DNA of 64,000 nt from Tetraselmis striata (Eukaryota; Chlorophyta; Chlorodendrophyceae; Chlorodendrales; Chlorodendraceae): contig VCJN01003119.1 of the NCBI GenBank assembly GCA_006384855.1, forward strand, positions 157,298 through 221,297. The letters run 5' to 3'. How positions within the stretch are numbered: the stretch's first letter is position 1; each line of letters starts with the position of its first letter. The notes below the pieces were generated by a model. The model was not told where the DNA came from and ran no database searches. It saw only the letters and a list, made by a program, of their open reading frames with translations. The translations under genes and the position numbers were made by a program. Below are positions 1 through 13,203 of the stretch, one piece after another.

Positions 1-1440
1 ACTGCGTGCGTCGCTAGCGTTGCTTGGATATGGCCTAGTGTCGTAGGTCAGCGTCCCGTGGTCGGGATGCTGCATGGGTCAAGGCAACTAGTGCGACACA
101 AAAACAGTAGCCGTGGAGCGAGGGGCTCGTATAGGGGGAGCACTCGGGAGGGAGGATGATGCTACGGTACCTATATACTTCTGCTTCGATGTGCTATACG
201 GGAGGTGTTTGGGAGCTGTGGGATTGACCCGAGGGTTTAGAGGTGGCGGAAGCTTATCATCGGCTGTCATTCTTGAAAGCCCGGCAAGGCGTAGATCCAT
301 GAACGATAACCGGGTTAAACACTTACTGAACCTATGGTTTCTCTGTTCTATGCTTGAACTTATGAAGCTAGGCGGGTGTTGGCCGGATTCGTCGTGCCCC
401 GTACAATGGCAGCAGGGCACGGCAGTGCCAAGGCGTAGAGGTGGGACGACATCTTGATGCATGGTTGTCCCACATGCCCGCGCGCAGCGATGCGTGAGGC
501 GGTGATCGACTGAAATCCATGTTCGAATAAGGGGGAAAGGAGATAGAAATACCCGTACTTCTCCCGTTCGGGTAGTGCTTCTACCCATGTTCGAATAGCG
601 GAGAAACGGCGAAGAGGAGAAATCGCTACTTCTCCCGCAAGAGAAAGGCCTTTTGATCGGGGGAAGTGCATTCCTATTTTTCACGCTGGCGGAGTTTAAG
701 TGTTTCTCATGCGGGAGAAATAGCGACATAGTACATCGCGATGTACTTCCAACGGACGCGCAGTGCGCATCCCGTCGTCAGCCATCGTTGGCATGTCGTC
801 GACGAGGCGCCAAGCACAAGCTCTTGGGACGATGCCAACTCCACGCCCCCACCCCGACGCGGCGGAGGATGCGTAGCCGCCGCAACCCGCAGCCTTCCCC
901 TCCTCGACCTAGTCCACCGGACCCGTCGCCTAGCTATACCGAATAAATAGGCGACGAGTGTTGACGGGAACTTGGCGAGTCGCGGTCGCCCTCATCGCGG
1001 ATCGACCTCTTTGTTGTCCACTCGAAGCGCGCCGGCCTCCGCATAGCGGATGATCTTGAGGCGCCAGGCCGCTACATCGTGTATCCTGCACCCCCACCCC
1101 CCCACCCCCCCCCCCGCGCCCATGCAGCAAAAAAATGATCTCCACTTCTTGGATGTCTCTTTGGGCTCCTACGGAGGCAGCGCCCTCGAGGCATATATAT
1201 CCATTCCACACACACCGAGGCCGAACGCACCGAATTCCAGAAAGCGGTGATGTCCCAACTTGTGCGGGCTGGACCACCGTCTAATCCACCGGCCACACCA
1301 AAAAACAGAGTTCCGCGGACCCCATACGCTCACATATCCCGGACGCCTCCCCCCGGTCCATGCAACTCACACCGGTCGCGGTCGCAGCCGCGGCCCAACC
1401 GACGGCTCCGAGGCCGGTGGACAAGGCCGTGGTCTCATCC
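1..1440. other. No gene recognised; GC-rich repeat debris
   Basis: Short open frames on both strands show no conserved motif, splice logic or consistent codon use. A C-rich stretch lies near 1090-1120. Sequence at 520-730 repeats short phrases around 'ttctcccg', suggesting local duplications. Nothing functional is supported. Confidence 0.5.
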
Positions 1441-1444
1441 TGCC

Positions 1445-2059
1445 CGCAGCCCTCGACTCCGAGTCCGAGGCACAACACAGCCCACCTCTTGATGAGGACG
1501 AAGCCGTACATCGATTACCAGTACGATACTCGTAATGCAACAATAATAGCCTAATTAGACGGGCGGGCGTTTGACAAGTGGAAAGCCAACACGACATGCT
1601 ATCAATGGCCGTCAATAACCCGCCGTCTCCACTTGCATCCGCACCCATCCAACCCGCCCGGTCATCGCCAGAAGCGTGGCCACCGGTGGCGGCCCGCAAT
1701 AAACCGCCCAAAGCCACGGCCCCGGTCCCCGGAAGAAACGCGTGGCGCATAAACACACTCTCCTCTCCGCCCGGCGGTCAACCCTAGTCCTGCCTTCCCC
1801 CCGCTCCGGAAGCTCACTGCGTGCCAGACCCCGCCTCCCGGTAGACCTCGCCACTCGCGACACCTCCCCCGAGGCCGGTCGCCGCACCCTCCTCGTTCAG
1901 GAAGTTGTCGACCAAGTGTACCGCAGCTCCCCCCGCACCTGCATCCGCATCGCAAATAAAGTCGCCTCCCTCAGCACGGGCGGCCCGCTCCACTCCCTCA
2001 CTCCCTCTCCCTCACCCTCTGTCCCCAACGATGAAGAGCGGATGGCCGACGATGAACAC

Positions 2060-2090
<31 letters not shown>

Positions 2091-3570
2091 GGGTTACAAA
2101 ATCGCGGATAGAAGTGCGTGCTTATTCGCCCCTACTCAGTCCGATAGCATGTCGAATATATGGCGTGCGATGACTGGCGCCGGGGTCGGCAACCTGGTCG
2201 ACGAATAAGACTATATGGACGCAGATATGAAAGGCCATTGAGCCCCCTTGCCCACACAAAACCCCCACGCGCCCAAACGGTGCACCAATCGCAATCTACC
2301 ACTTGGCCTCGGGCCACGTAACGTACCCCCTGCTAATCACCACCACATGCTTGAGACGGCACCTCATCAATTGGTGGGGTGGCGGAGACCTGTGTACGGA
2401 GCGCATGGAAAAGCAGGACGCCTCCGCTGCCTCAGTCCGCAAGCGCTACCTCTGCCGCGGGACATACCCCACCAATGGGCATGGACGGCAACACGGCCCC
2501 GCCCTAGCTAGATTCCTACCCGAGCAACGGGTCGAAGTTTCCCATAGCAAACCAAACACCCAGAGGCCGCCTGGGTATATGTAATGAGTTGGGCGCGGAA
2601 GACGGAGATGCCACGAAGTCGGAGACACCGGCAGACATGAGGGGCAGCTCAAGGCTGCGACGGGAGGAGGCGGCGGGGATGGACAAAGAAGACGGTGGCC
2701 GGGAGCTTGAGCTGTAATACACACATGTGTCTCTACAATGGTTAGTGATGATAGGCCCTTAAAACGACACTGTCCGGGCGGCGGAGAGCAGCGGATTAGA
2801 AGCTGTAACTCAAATTCATTTTCATATTCGATTGCATGCGCCCGCTGCCTCCCTTTAAATGTTTATACTAGCACATGGGGTTTCGTCTTCCCTTGTCTAC
2901 TTAGCATGCGCGGTGCGGCACCATTACGGTGCTACTCTGACCACGTGGCGTGCCCGTTCTACCCGAGGAGCTACATTGACCCAGCAGCCGCTTGGCAATT
3001 TCATCGTCCGGCGCAGGTTGCCGTACGCCTGTTCGGCAACACCCCTATCGCGGTTCCCAACGCGGCCATCCCGGGTAACGTAGCTCCCCCATGCTACTTC
3101 GCCGACAGTGGCGCCAACCGCGGCCTTTTGTTGCTCCTCGGGTCTGTTGATGTCCATGGTGGTTGTTGTGATGGCCTGCTCTTCCCGCCTCTGTGGGCGC
3201 TAGCCGGCAGTTGGCCCGGTGGTGGGTCGTCCGGTCGTCGGTCGGTCCACCGTTTCACATGAGTACACTATCAGTATCAGTAGCCGCCCCGGCTCGCCCG
3301 GATTTAATACATATACGCAATACTTCTCCCGGTGTTAAGGGCCGGCTGGAAAGTGAGAAGTTCTGTCCCCATCTTCTTTTCTCGCGGCGCACCCACCACG
3401 GGATCGTGCCGCAACAGCCACACCCAGCCTCCCCTCACTTCGTTCATTTTCGGGGGAAGTATGCCTCTTATTAGGCTTTACGGCCCCTCCCAAAACCTTG
3501 TAGTGAACGATGACACAGCATCTTTTCGGCAACATGCATGCGCCCCTTCCTCCCTTATTTTTGAAATTAC
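1445..3570 (+). repeat. Dispersed 2-kb repeat, copy A
   Basis: This stretch aligns, in the same order and orientation, with 14240-17270. Matching blocks are about 1445-2080 with 14240-14740, 2330-2730 with 14900-15290, 2860-3030 with 16800-16980, and 3060-3570 with 17010-17270. Identity by eye is about 75-85 percent. A long G run near 2075-2093 interrupts the better open frame seen in copy B. There is no intact protein; it is probably a decayed mobile element of unknown class. Unlike copy B it lacks the large internal minisatellite. Confidence 0.75.
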
Positions 3571-4094
3571 TTTCGTCATCGGAGGACGAAGCAGATTTCA
3601 CGTTCCATGTCTACGTACCACCGATGACGATGACGATGACGGTATCGTGCATTGCATGGAATGGGCCTCCTGTGATACGAGTGTGAGCGAGTAGTCTTCC
3701 CCTAAATGTAGACTATTTCTTGCTTCCTCAGTACTTTCCGTGCTTTCCCCGGACGTTTTCCTTGTACTACCAAACCAAACCCATCACAATGGATACATGC
3801 GATTGCATGTGCTAGCTGCAACATTCAAGGAATCCATATATAGAGAAGTCCATGCGCAATGAGGAAATCAAGCTACGGGCCACCAAAGGCGGGAACCGCC
3901 ATAGCAGCCACCGAGCAGGCATCGTCGCCAGCCGCAAGCCGCCACAGCATCACAGTGGATATGTAGTCGCTACCATAGCTACTGTACTAGTACCACAGTA
4001 CTTCATTCGGTGGGGGTTGTGCGGTACCATATTCAATCGTCTCCGCACTACGATCGTACGGGAAGGGTATAGTTTCCCGATGCGTGTCTACAAA

Positions 4095-4640
4095 CTACTT
4101 TACACGAGTACACCCGTTGCAGGAGTGTGGAATCCAGAGAGCCGCAAGCAAGGATCAATCGTAGTAGCCGCTACATTGTACATCCCCGCGGCTGCCGACT
4201 CGGGGCCCGGCGTCCATCGACGGACGGGCGGCGAGGCGGACGGGCGACGGTCGTCCGGCGTCCGGCGACGGACGAACAACGGCGTCCGGCGTCCGGGTCT
4301 GGCCCACGCGGCGAGCTCGGCGCTTTGCGCCATGCCTGCCCCGTAGACCTGACGAACGGCGACGACTGCCCCGACCTGCGGCGGCCGGGCGGCCGGTACC
4401 CGTACCCGTGCATGTATAGTCAGCGCTGGTAAGCGCAACGGTTATTTTGGCATGATGCGCGAAATTATGACGGGAATATGGAACGGATACATTGTCGATC
4501 TATCTCATAATCTATGCGAAACCGTTCCGAAAGTCGATACAGACAGCGTCACGGACGCACATGCTCACCTCGTAATCCTACCATATTAGGCGCCTTTCGA
4601 TACACATGGACGAGACGGTGGATAGGTTCTAATCTAACCC
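4095..4640 (+). repeat. Left terminal inverted repeat of foldback element
   Basis: Inverted partner of 5440-5975. It contains a GC-rich segment built on short CGGCG/CGACGG repeats (4195-4400), followed by a lower-GC segment (4440-4640) that matches the partner almost base for base. Confidence 0.8.
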
Positions 4641-5439
4641 GTACCAAAAACGTACAAAACACCTCGTCCACGCGTACTTCTACGGGCGTCCCGTATCAAC
4701 TCGTCCACTGCCGCTAGCGATGGACAGGTTGAAATCGCCCAAAATCGTTGATCTCGTCCACCGCTCCGTGGACGAGTTTCTAAACAAAACAGTACTTAAT
4801 GCCCTTGCATGCACCAACCTATGCTACTACCGCGCGCGCCGCGGCGTCGCCCCAGCAACCCTCATCTCCACGCCCGTCACCATCACGCGCGCTGCACTTT
4901 TACGTCAAGGCTGTAAATTTGGGAGCCGTCGGTAATTCTGGGCACTCCACTCCGTCGCCGCGTGCCACACGCCGTCTACTACGCACGCTCGCCAATTTCT
5001 TGAGATTGTTGACCCCTCTCAAGATGTCCCCGTCGCATCCTCGCCCTCTGCGGGCGGTGTAATCGGGTGTGTCGCCACAGTCATTGAGTCTGTCTGGCGG
5101 CTGTCCGCAGTGTCCAGCGAGCAGTCGCCGCAGCAAGCGCCAACTGCAACCGGCTCGTCCCCTCAGGCTGCCGGCTCGTCTGCGTTGCGTGCAAAGGGTT
5201 CCCGCGCATCGGTTCCTCAGTATACGGCGGTTGATAAGCAAGGGCAACGTCCGAAAAGGCGGCCCGTTCGGGTGATTGCGGCGCCGCTATCTCTTTCGCG
5301 CCATCTACAAGCGATCATATCCCAACGAGTTCGTCACCGTGCGTGGTCCGATTCGCCATTTCATCGTGTTCACTCCGAAATCTCGTCCACCCGTATCGAA
5401 AGCACGGCCCGCAAAACGAGGTGAACGGGATGAATAAAA

Positions 5440-5975
5440 CCCGTACGGTTCGTTCCCAGGGGATTAGAACCCGTCCACCGTCTTGTCCACCCCTGTCGGA
5501 AGGCGCGTATTAATTACGAGGCGAGTCTGTGAATGCGTCTGTCTGTCTTTCGACGACTTTCGAAACGGTTTCGCATAGATTATTAGGTAGATCGACAATG
5601 TATCCGTTCCATATTCCCGTCATAATTCCGCGCATCATGCCAAAATAACCGTCGCGCTTACCAGCGCTGACTACATGTACCGGTACGGGTACCGGCCGCC
5701 CGGCCGCCGCAGGTCGGGCCGGTCATCGTCGCCGTTCGTCAGGTCTACGGGGCGGGCATGGCGAGAAGCGCCAAGCCCGCCGCGTGGACCGGACCCGGAC
5801 GCCGAACGTCGTCGTTCGTTCGTCGCCGGACGCCGGACGACCGTCGCCCGTCCACCTCGCCGCCCGTCCGTCGACGGGTCCCTGGTCGGCGGGTCGGCGG
5901 ACGTGGGGCTGTACAATGTAGCGACTTCTACGATCGATCCTTGCGGCTTTTTGGATTCCACAGTCATGCAACGAG
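5440..5975 (-). repeat. Right terminal inverted repeat of foldback element
   Basis: Reverse complement of 4095-4640. A short tract of 'gtctgtct' repeats near 5540 replaces the simpler sequence of the left arm, so the arms have diverged slightly by microsatellite change. Confidence 0.8.
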
Positions 5976-5980
5976 TCTAC

Positions 5981-7985
5981 TTGTCGATCAATAATTCCGT
6001 ACCGCACCGTAGTGCCGGTACAATCTGCTCAACCGTCCGATCATCAATAACGACGACCCGGCCAAACCCATCCCCCTGCCAAATGCATGCATGACCCCGC
6101 TGCCGTGGCCCGCCGCTCGATTGGCGGGTACATGCGGTGGCCAACGACGTACTCCAATTGGAAGACGGGCCACCGTCGGCAACAGTGGTCGTATTTCTCG
6201 ATTTGACTGTGGAAAAAGAGTGGGTGGAGGGGCCTTACAACTAACACTGTGCCGTGCGGGTGACCATGGCTCGGGGGAGTAGAGCTGCCTAGCAGTCGCC
6301 TCGTGCGGGATGCGGACCGCTTTAAGCGGCTTGTGTCGATCTTTTAGCGGTGGCTTTGTTACTAGCCTTCTTGAAATTCACATCAGTCGGCGGGGTTTTT
6401 TTGGGGGAAGGAGGGGGGGGCGAGGGGGGGGGGGGGGATGGCGCACCATGGGTGGCGCTTTATTTCAGGCATTCGGTCCGCCTTTGCCGCGGCGGTGGGA
6501 GGGCCGCGGCGGGTGTCACTCGGAGAGAATGCAATCCTTCCACGTATGGGCCCATACGCCCTAGGTTGATACGGGCAGGAGGTGGCCCGTCGCTTCGATA
6601 TATATCCGGTTATACATGGGTCAGGGCGTAGCCTGGGCGACTCAAGAAACGTAGTGAGCATCTATCTCATAGCGTGCCCCTGTGCCAGATGAGCGAAGAT
6701 CAGGGAGGTGGGAGGGGCCACCGGTATGTAGGGCGAGGACTCGGCTTGCTTGCGTTATTTCATCCGAACTTATGTGTTAGTGGGGGGGGGGGGGTCGACC
6801 ATGCTGGTTTGCGCGACTGGGTGCCACGGTCCGCAGCAACTTCGCCCGCATGTATCCTTACGAAGGCGCACGCCCAAGCTCGCTACACGCATATCAATAT
6901 TGGCGGGCTCGGCGGCTGAGCATATTATGTATGTGCCGCTGTGAGCATACCAGAGGTACACATATTTACCACGCGTAGTAATAACAACGTGTGACTGCTC
7001 CAGTAGCTTAGGTGTGTCGCCACTAAGAGGCTACATTCAGCAAGCGGTCAGAGCAGTTATACGTGCAACATGTGCTCTTGTTGCTATACATCGTCCACTC
7101 ATCGTCATTTGAGCCTTGGCATGAAGCGTCCTGCTCCTTATCACAACATGGGGTGGCGCCTCTAGATCGGAGGCGGGGCCTCCATTTGCCCTTGGTCCAT
7201 CACCATCTGGTGGCAACCCAATTTCCCCAAGGTTTTGGGTTCGGGACCCAATATATTGCCATGTTGCTTGTTATTGTTGAGGTGTTAGGCAAAGCAAAAG
7301 GTGTATGTTGTGTTTCAGAATTTGCGCCGTGTGCGTTGTGTGTCGACGGGCCATTTAAGAGTTCGGGGATTGGCTCACATGACGGTCCCACTCGAGAGGC
7401 GGTGGTACATGAAATACATGAGGTGCATAGACGATTGACCGGGGCGATAGAATGAGGTCATGAAGGAGACGAGGCTCCCGGAGTCCCGGGAAAGGGGCCA
7501 CTGATGGCATGATTGGAAATCCTTTTTAGGCGTGGCAACGTGAGATGCAAGATTGCATGTTGCGCTTGAACCGGGCAACTCGGGGGAATGAAGCAGCAGG
7601 GAAGCGTTGTCACACATGCATGGACCCGGCTGCAAAAAACCTCGCACGAGCTTCTTTTCAGAACGACCCGAATCTGTTCATGCCGTACTTGCCTAAATCG
7701 ATCGAGCATTGCACCACCTCCCAAAGCCTCCCAAAGGTTATTATTACAACTGCAATCATGAAGAGGCCGCAGTCCGACATGTGTATGGATTGCACTTATT
7801 TATCCCCAACCATGTTGTGTGCAACATGCGGCACGGGAAATCCCACAAGAAATCTCACAAGTATGCGCACTTTCATCGCCGCGAGGCAGACAGAGGGGTG
7901 CGTCGAACCGATCCTCGTGCACATATTCCCTCAATATGACGACGTATAAGCTCTGAAGCGCGGTATCAAGCCCCCCATCGAGAAC

Positions 7986-8019
<34 letters not shown>

Positions 8020-8699
8020 TCCTACGCCCCGTCCTCCGGCGCATTATTGATTGGCCACCACTGTTATGCGCTACCGAAATGTGCTCCGGGTTCAAGCCCC
8101 ATGAATGCGACGCGTGTGGCGGGTGCGACTTTGATTCGGCAATAGCGGACTCTTGGACGCTCGCTTATGCGCACTTGGGTAAATGGAATGCAATGCCAAC
8201 GTGGTGGTCCAAAAATACGACTGCTTGTCGGAACACCAATTCCCGAATCCCAATGCCCATCAACCGCCCCCCCCCCCCCCCCCCCCCCCCCCGTCCCCCC
8301 CCCCCCCCCCCCCCCCATCCCTTCCCGCCTTTCGCAAGCACTTTTCAACAAGGGCGCTACCTCATCGTGTAGAAACTCTTCTTGCGGGCACAAGCAAAAC
8401 CAAATAGAGCTACACATACTTTGTCCTAGCGGACGCGTGGCCGCTCTCTGTTGCAGACAGATACTGTACTATCGTTAGTGTCCGGGATGTTCCATGTTTA
8501 ACAAGATTAGGGCCCTTATCTAGCGGTGGTCGTGCAGCTCTTCTTGAAGACTTTAAGAGCATGGCGTTGGAAGGAGTGCATACATGTCGTGGCCAAAAGT
8601 ATCCGTTCCTTATGTATATACATCCCTATATAAAAATATGTATACGTATGTAAAACATATATGTGTATACACATTTTTATGTGTGTATATTTATGTGTG
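5981..8699. other. No gene recognised; poly-G and poly-C tracts
   Basis: This is mostly unique sequence with G runs at about 6405-6438 and 6781-6794, and a C run of about 30 at 7987-8016. Two further C runs at 8269-8317 are separated by 'gt'. Short frames show no family signature. Confidence 0.5.
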
Positions 8700-9020
8700 G
8701 AGCGTGGAATCCAGAGAGCCGCAAGGATCAATCGTAGTAGTAGCTGGGCCATGCCCGCCCCGTACGTAGACCTGAAGAACGGCGACGACCGGCCCGGCCG
8801 GCGGCAACCGGGCGGCTGGCGACCGGTACCCGTGCCGGTACAGGTAGTACGCAGATACAGGTAAGCGCGACGGCTAGTTTGGCCTGTGCGGAATTATCAC
8901 GGAAGCTACAACGGACACATTTTGGATCTATGTAATAATATACGCGAAGCCGTTCCGAAAAGCGGGCAACAGACAGGCAGACAGACAGACAGACATACTC
9001 ACCTCGTAATTTATATGATA
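8698..9020 (+). mobile_element. Lone end of the foldback element family
   Basis: This segment matches the left arm of the 4.1-6.0 kb element: 'gtggaatccagagagccgca', then 'gacctgaagaacggcgacga', 'ggtacccgtgccggtac', and 'acggacacatt' followed by 'ccgttccgaaa'. It ends in a short cagacagg/cagacaga tract near 8970-8995. No opposite arm lies nearby, so it is a solo or truncated copy. Confidence 0.7.
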
Positions 9021-10426
9021 GAATACCATATGGAAGCGATTTCATGTGTGTCGTGGTTACTTGTACTCCATGCCATGTTTCAGCGTCGGATGTGGCAAAC
9101 TTCCTGCCTGCTTACTTCGAATATCGCTGCATGTCTATCGACATGCAGGTGGCTCGCCAGCATGTTGTACAGTCCCAGTGCAGGCGAAACCCGCTCTCGT
9201 TATCGCATTCCGATGCGTGCATGAAGGCCTTCAAACACAAGGTACAAGCCCCCACTACTGGTTGGAAAAATATGCGGCCCTGCACCACGGTGGTGGCCTT
9301 TGTGTTGAAGATAAATTCGATGGTGCATTTCACAATAATATCATTATGTCAAAATAGCGCAGTATACGTACTACCGTGTGCGTAATGTATCAACGGTAGA
9401 ACAGTCTGGCAGCCAGGCATTGCCTGCTTCAAGTGACACGACTTCGGTTATCAACTTGTGAACACCTTGGGGTCATCTGGAATCACATTGCAAGATAAAC
9501 GATTGTCGTGCTATGATCTGAACGCGGCACGAGGTCGACAAAAAACCCCGGGGCATCTTCTGATGCGTCCATACGCTTACCTTCAAGGGTTCCATCACAG
9601 TTTCAGAGCCCCATTCTGGGTTAGGCCTGGAAACTCATCGCAGGCGGTCGGGCTAAGAGAACCACAGCAGTACTGCACGGTAAGGTCTGCCTGCTTTGCA
9701 TTGATGTACGGAGAGTGGCATGCAGGGTTGAATCCACGCATCACATCAGGCGGAGGTGCTGCCCAGCTCAGCAGGCACGTGACGGTGTGCGCAAGCACGG
9801 AGTGTGGGCCACAGGTGTTCATGAAGTTCTAAATATCAAGCCTGCAGAAGTCATAGGTCGCTACTCCACTGACGATTATTGTCACATATTTGCAACTCTC
9901 CGCTGATAGTGTAGCAAAGTACAACAGGCGAGGCCAGTAGGGTTACTCGGGAGGAACAAAACTTGCTTAAGATGCGGGATGGCTTGAGGACCTGATGTGG
10001 CAGCCACATGTGGATGTAATGCCACGGAAACGTGCCGTGACACGTATCAAACGACTATCAATGGACTTTTCAGACCCTGCATCAAAATGCCACATGCATG
10101 ACACAGCAAAGGGTTGACCCAAACACAAGTCGTGCCGGACAGAGCAAGGCTGTGGTGCCCTGCTGACAATGCCTTTCGCAATTGCTGTATGCATGGTGAA
10201 AGGCGGGATCTACATGTGGCAAGAGTCATGAGATCGTCGTTAGCCCACAGGAAACACTTGGGCTTCCGCATTGAAGCACCGCCCGCTGTTCTACATAAAA
10301 CGATTGACAGCACCCTGCGCACAAGGCAAAGGAGAGGGGGGGGGGGGGGGGTCAACAGTCAGTGACAATGCCACACGCCATCGCAGTCAAGCTTCACTAT
10401 GGGCCCTCACATCACATCAACATCAA
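9021..10426. other. No gene recognised downstream of TVP23
   Basis: Several 60-130 codon frames occur but none has a recognisable motif. The part next to 10427 presumably includes the TVP23 3' UTR. A G run sits at about 10335-10350. No TGTAA on the minus strand was seen within 400 nt of the TVP23 stop. Confidence 0.45.
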
Positions 10427-11568
10427 CTAAAACCGGAAACGCCAACCCACCGTGAGCGTGTTCACGATTCCCTGGGTCATATATCCGCGGGCCATCTCCT
10501 CCATTTTCTTCTTCTCCTCCTTGCTGCACTTGTAGTAGCCATACACATTCGTGCCAGCTAGGCAGAACCCAATAACTGCAATTAAGAGGTAGTCTGGAAT
10601 TTTTTGGAGGGGGTGGGGGGGGGGGGGGGGGGGGGGAAGAGGCAAATGTTAGTGCATTGGCAGCCAGCAGATGCCACACATGAAAGCGCGGGTCTAAACA
10701 GGGAGTTCACTCACAGATATACACTCTGATGCATGCCTGGGGTGTGGCGCACCGAGCTTAAGCCGAAAGATCTCCAGAACAATCATTGCAGCCCACACTA
10801 ATGGCTGAACACAGCAGCAGATCGCACACATAAGATGTCAGCAGAGACTGGGGCACAGATGGGCCAGCTCAGCATGCAGGCACAATATGAGGTGCCATAC
10901 CATTACATACGTCGCCATCCAAAAGACACCCTTATCTGCCTTGTTGATGCTACGTTGCCCCTGCATGGTAGCCAGTGTTCACATGCCGGTTACGATGGTT
11001 AGCTGGTGGTTGGCTCTCACATCCCCAAGCATAGTTTCTGCAGGCAGGCAATGGCCGCCGACCCACCTCCTCCAGACTCTCATACTGCCATGTGCTGCTT
11101 CCATCCTCTGCCACCTCATTCCACCATCGAAGCCCCACAAGCAGGCGTCCAGAGATGTTCTTCACCTGATTGTAAGTGCAATGATTTCGCAAAGCAGGGG
11201 CAGTGAGGACAAGCGGTGCCCAACGTTCAAGCTGCTCCAGATGTGGCAAATGCCAAGCCAGAGCACGATGCGGCCCATACCGTCCAGAAGTCTAGTGCCA
11301 GCAGGAGGATGCAGATAACGAAGTTCACAACAAAGCTGGTCACCATCCATGTGCAAAGGATGAACCAAGCCACTGCAGCTCCCTGCCAGTGTTCCCAGGC
11401 AAGTAAGCAGCACACCCCACCTCAGCACATGATATCCGGACGCGCAAGATATATGCCAAGCTAAAGCCGAGGCCCCACCTTGAAGAATACATGAAAAAAC
11501 GCGGTCAATGGGTGGCCATACGCCTTCGGAGCGGTGCCGCCTGCGGCAGCGTCCTCGCCCTGATCCAT
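10427..11568 (-). CDS. TVP23: TVP23-family Golgi membrane protein
   Basis: Six exons join in frame to 189 residues: 11568-11479, 11382-11281, 11165-11067, 10960-10901, 10804-10753 and 10593-10427, with a TAG stop. Known TVP23/FAM18 signatures are in order: a '[12 protein letters not shown]' start, a hydrophobic pair (about residues 22-62) ending 'LDFWT', the diagnostic '[17 protein letters not shown]' (65-81), '[14 protein letters not shown]', and a last membrane helix ending 'NVYGYYKC'. Four membrane spans are expected; human TVP23B has about 205 residues. In yeast the family works in late-Golgi vesicle traffic. Intron 5 contains a long poly-C tract (in sense) just before its acceptor. The start is the first ATG of the conserved frame; an upstream start is not excluded. 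Confidence 0.93.
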
Positions 11569-12399
11569 CCTCCCTGTCACCCGTTGCAGCTCTGTCGCGA
11601 GCTGGGCTGAGTCTAACGCTAATCAGCGTCTGTTGAAGCGTGGGACGGGCAGCACCCTGGGGCACCGGAGGCGGACACAGCTCGCACTGTTTGGTGGGCT
11701 ACGGCACTCCTCCGTCCTCGGGAGTGCAGTGTGCTGCTGGTGATGGTGGTCTGTTGGGTCGGCCGCACGCCAGAGCGGGAGGCTGGCTACAGCACGACGT
11801 GCTCCAAAAGGCAGGAGCAGCACAGCTTCCCAGCTGCGTGGAAGCTAGTGGTTTTATCTTGATATGCACACTGCCACACTGCCGGTCGCAGGTGGGCGGC
11901 GTTTGAACAGTGGAGATCTAGTCGCGAATTCCATAAAGCAAGGAAGTCGAGTCCCACCGGCAGACCGCCGGAGCGGCTCGGGCGGGCCCGCTCGCTGGCC
12001 CGTTCGCCCCAGTAGGGGGCCGTGCCGGGGCGATTCGTCACAAGCGCGTACAGCGCAGCACTGAGAGGTGTCGAGCGCAGGGCGGCGGGGACGCACAATC
12101 GCACCGATCGCATTCGGCCGGCCCCGGATGATAGTCGCTACTGCGCTATTGGAGGCGGAACCACCGGGTCATATGTGTTTAATTGAAGCAATACTCCATG
12201 GCGACGTCAGTTCGATTCGTTTAAAACGAGCGTGGGCGGTATATTCATATCCTCTTCGTACCCATACCAGGATTGCCAAACTGTTCGGATTAATTCCCCA
12301 ATGATTCGCTAAATCTCCCATTGCTTTGCGAATACGAGTTTATGCCGTAGTAGCCCACAGCACGAATATTACTGCGCGGTACTTTCCTTAGTCGACTCG
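11569..12399. other. Upstream of TVP23; no gene recognised
   Basis: GC-rich sequence with no supported coding frame. It likely holds the TVP23 promoter, but no promoter element is identifiable. Confidence 0.4.
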
Positions 12400-12960
12400 G
12401 TTGAGCGGTCGTCTCGTATGCCAGAGGCCCGGTCCCAGGGCCAGGATATATCGTCCTGGCATGTCCTGGGTTGACCCGGTTGATGCATAGCCCTTCGGGG
12501 TTCGAATGAGGCAACTGCTCAGGTAACTGCAGCGGGTCTCGGCTTGCGTGCATACATGGTACCCTGCTGGGCGGCATTCTCTCTGCCGGTAGGTGTGCAG
12601 ATGGCCAAGTCTGATGCGTGGGCTCGTGCCCATTCTGCGTCTTCTCATGTTACTGCTTCCACCTCGCAGTCGCTGCAGAGGACCTTTCTTATTGTCCTTT
12701 TTGGTGATTTCCTGATATCGCCTTCTGCTGCTAGCTCATGTAATTAATGAGGTAACTGCTGAGGGATGTGCCAGACCTACGACTGCAGTTAGCGCAGTCC
12801 GGTGCAGAGGTTAGTCGATTACTGAGATTAGTCGCTAAGTGCTGGGGCAGCTTCGGCCGATTCCCCGGGGCGAACCTTACTTTAACTTTTGATTTTACTA
12901 CCTACTGCGCTATAAACACTTTTAAACACTCCAAAACCAGGGTCGTAGTCTGGAGTTGAT
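12400..12960 (+). repeat. Dispersed repeat family, + copy
   Basis: Blocks around 12420-12540 ('ggttcgaatgag', 'gttgatgcat') and 12765-12800 ('agacctacgactgcag') recur in inverted orientation at 30240-30400. The end block 12843-12900 ('cttcggcc', 'ccccggggcgaac', 'tttactttaac') recurs at 22845-22885. It is probably a fragment of an old retroelement; no protein domain was recognised. Confidence 0.55.
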
Positions 12961-13203
12961 AAGATAGACCTGTACATAGCGACTATATTTTATAAAATCG
13001 TAATTCATTTCATAGATTTTTTTCTTAGCACAGGTACCATGTTGTAAAAGTTCCCATCCTCCTGTTGCTAATCGTCGATATTACAATATAAATTAATAAT
13101 TGTCAAGTTTACACCCGCGCGCGACGCCGCCTTAGGCGGCGACGCAGCCGCAGTAGTAATAAATATTAATGGTGCCTATTGACTCACAATTTTACTTGCG
13201 ACT
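12961..13203. other. AT-rich spacer
   Basis: AT-rich sequence between repeat fragments, with a short GC palindrome near 13125-13142 ('gccgccttaggcggc'). No gene is seen. Confidence 0.4.

Larger units (their letters stand above)
4095..5980. mobile_element. Foldback/TIR element with about 530-bp inverted ends
   Basis: The left arm (about 4095-4640) and right arm (about 5440-5975) are reverse complements at roughly 90 percent identity. They share the tip phrase 'tgtggaatcca' (4118 on the left; 'tggattccaca' near 5952 on the right), a GC-rich block, 'ggcatgatgcgcg', 'ggaatatggaacggatacat' and an inner 'ggtgga..ggttctaat'. The inner 800 bp (4640-5440) carries no recognisable transposase. It is best read as a non-autonomous foldback or TIR element. 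No clear target-site duplication was found. Confidence 0.8.
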
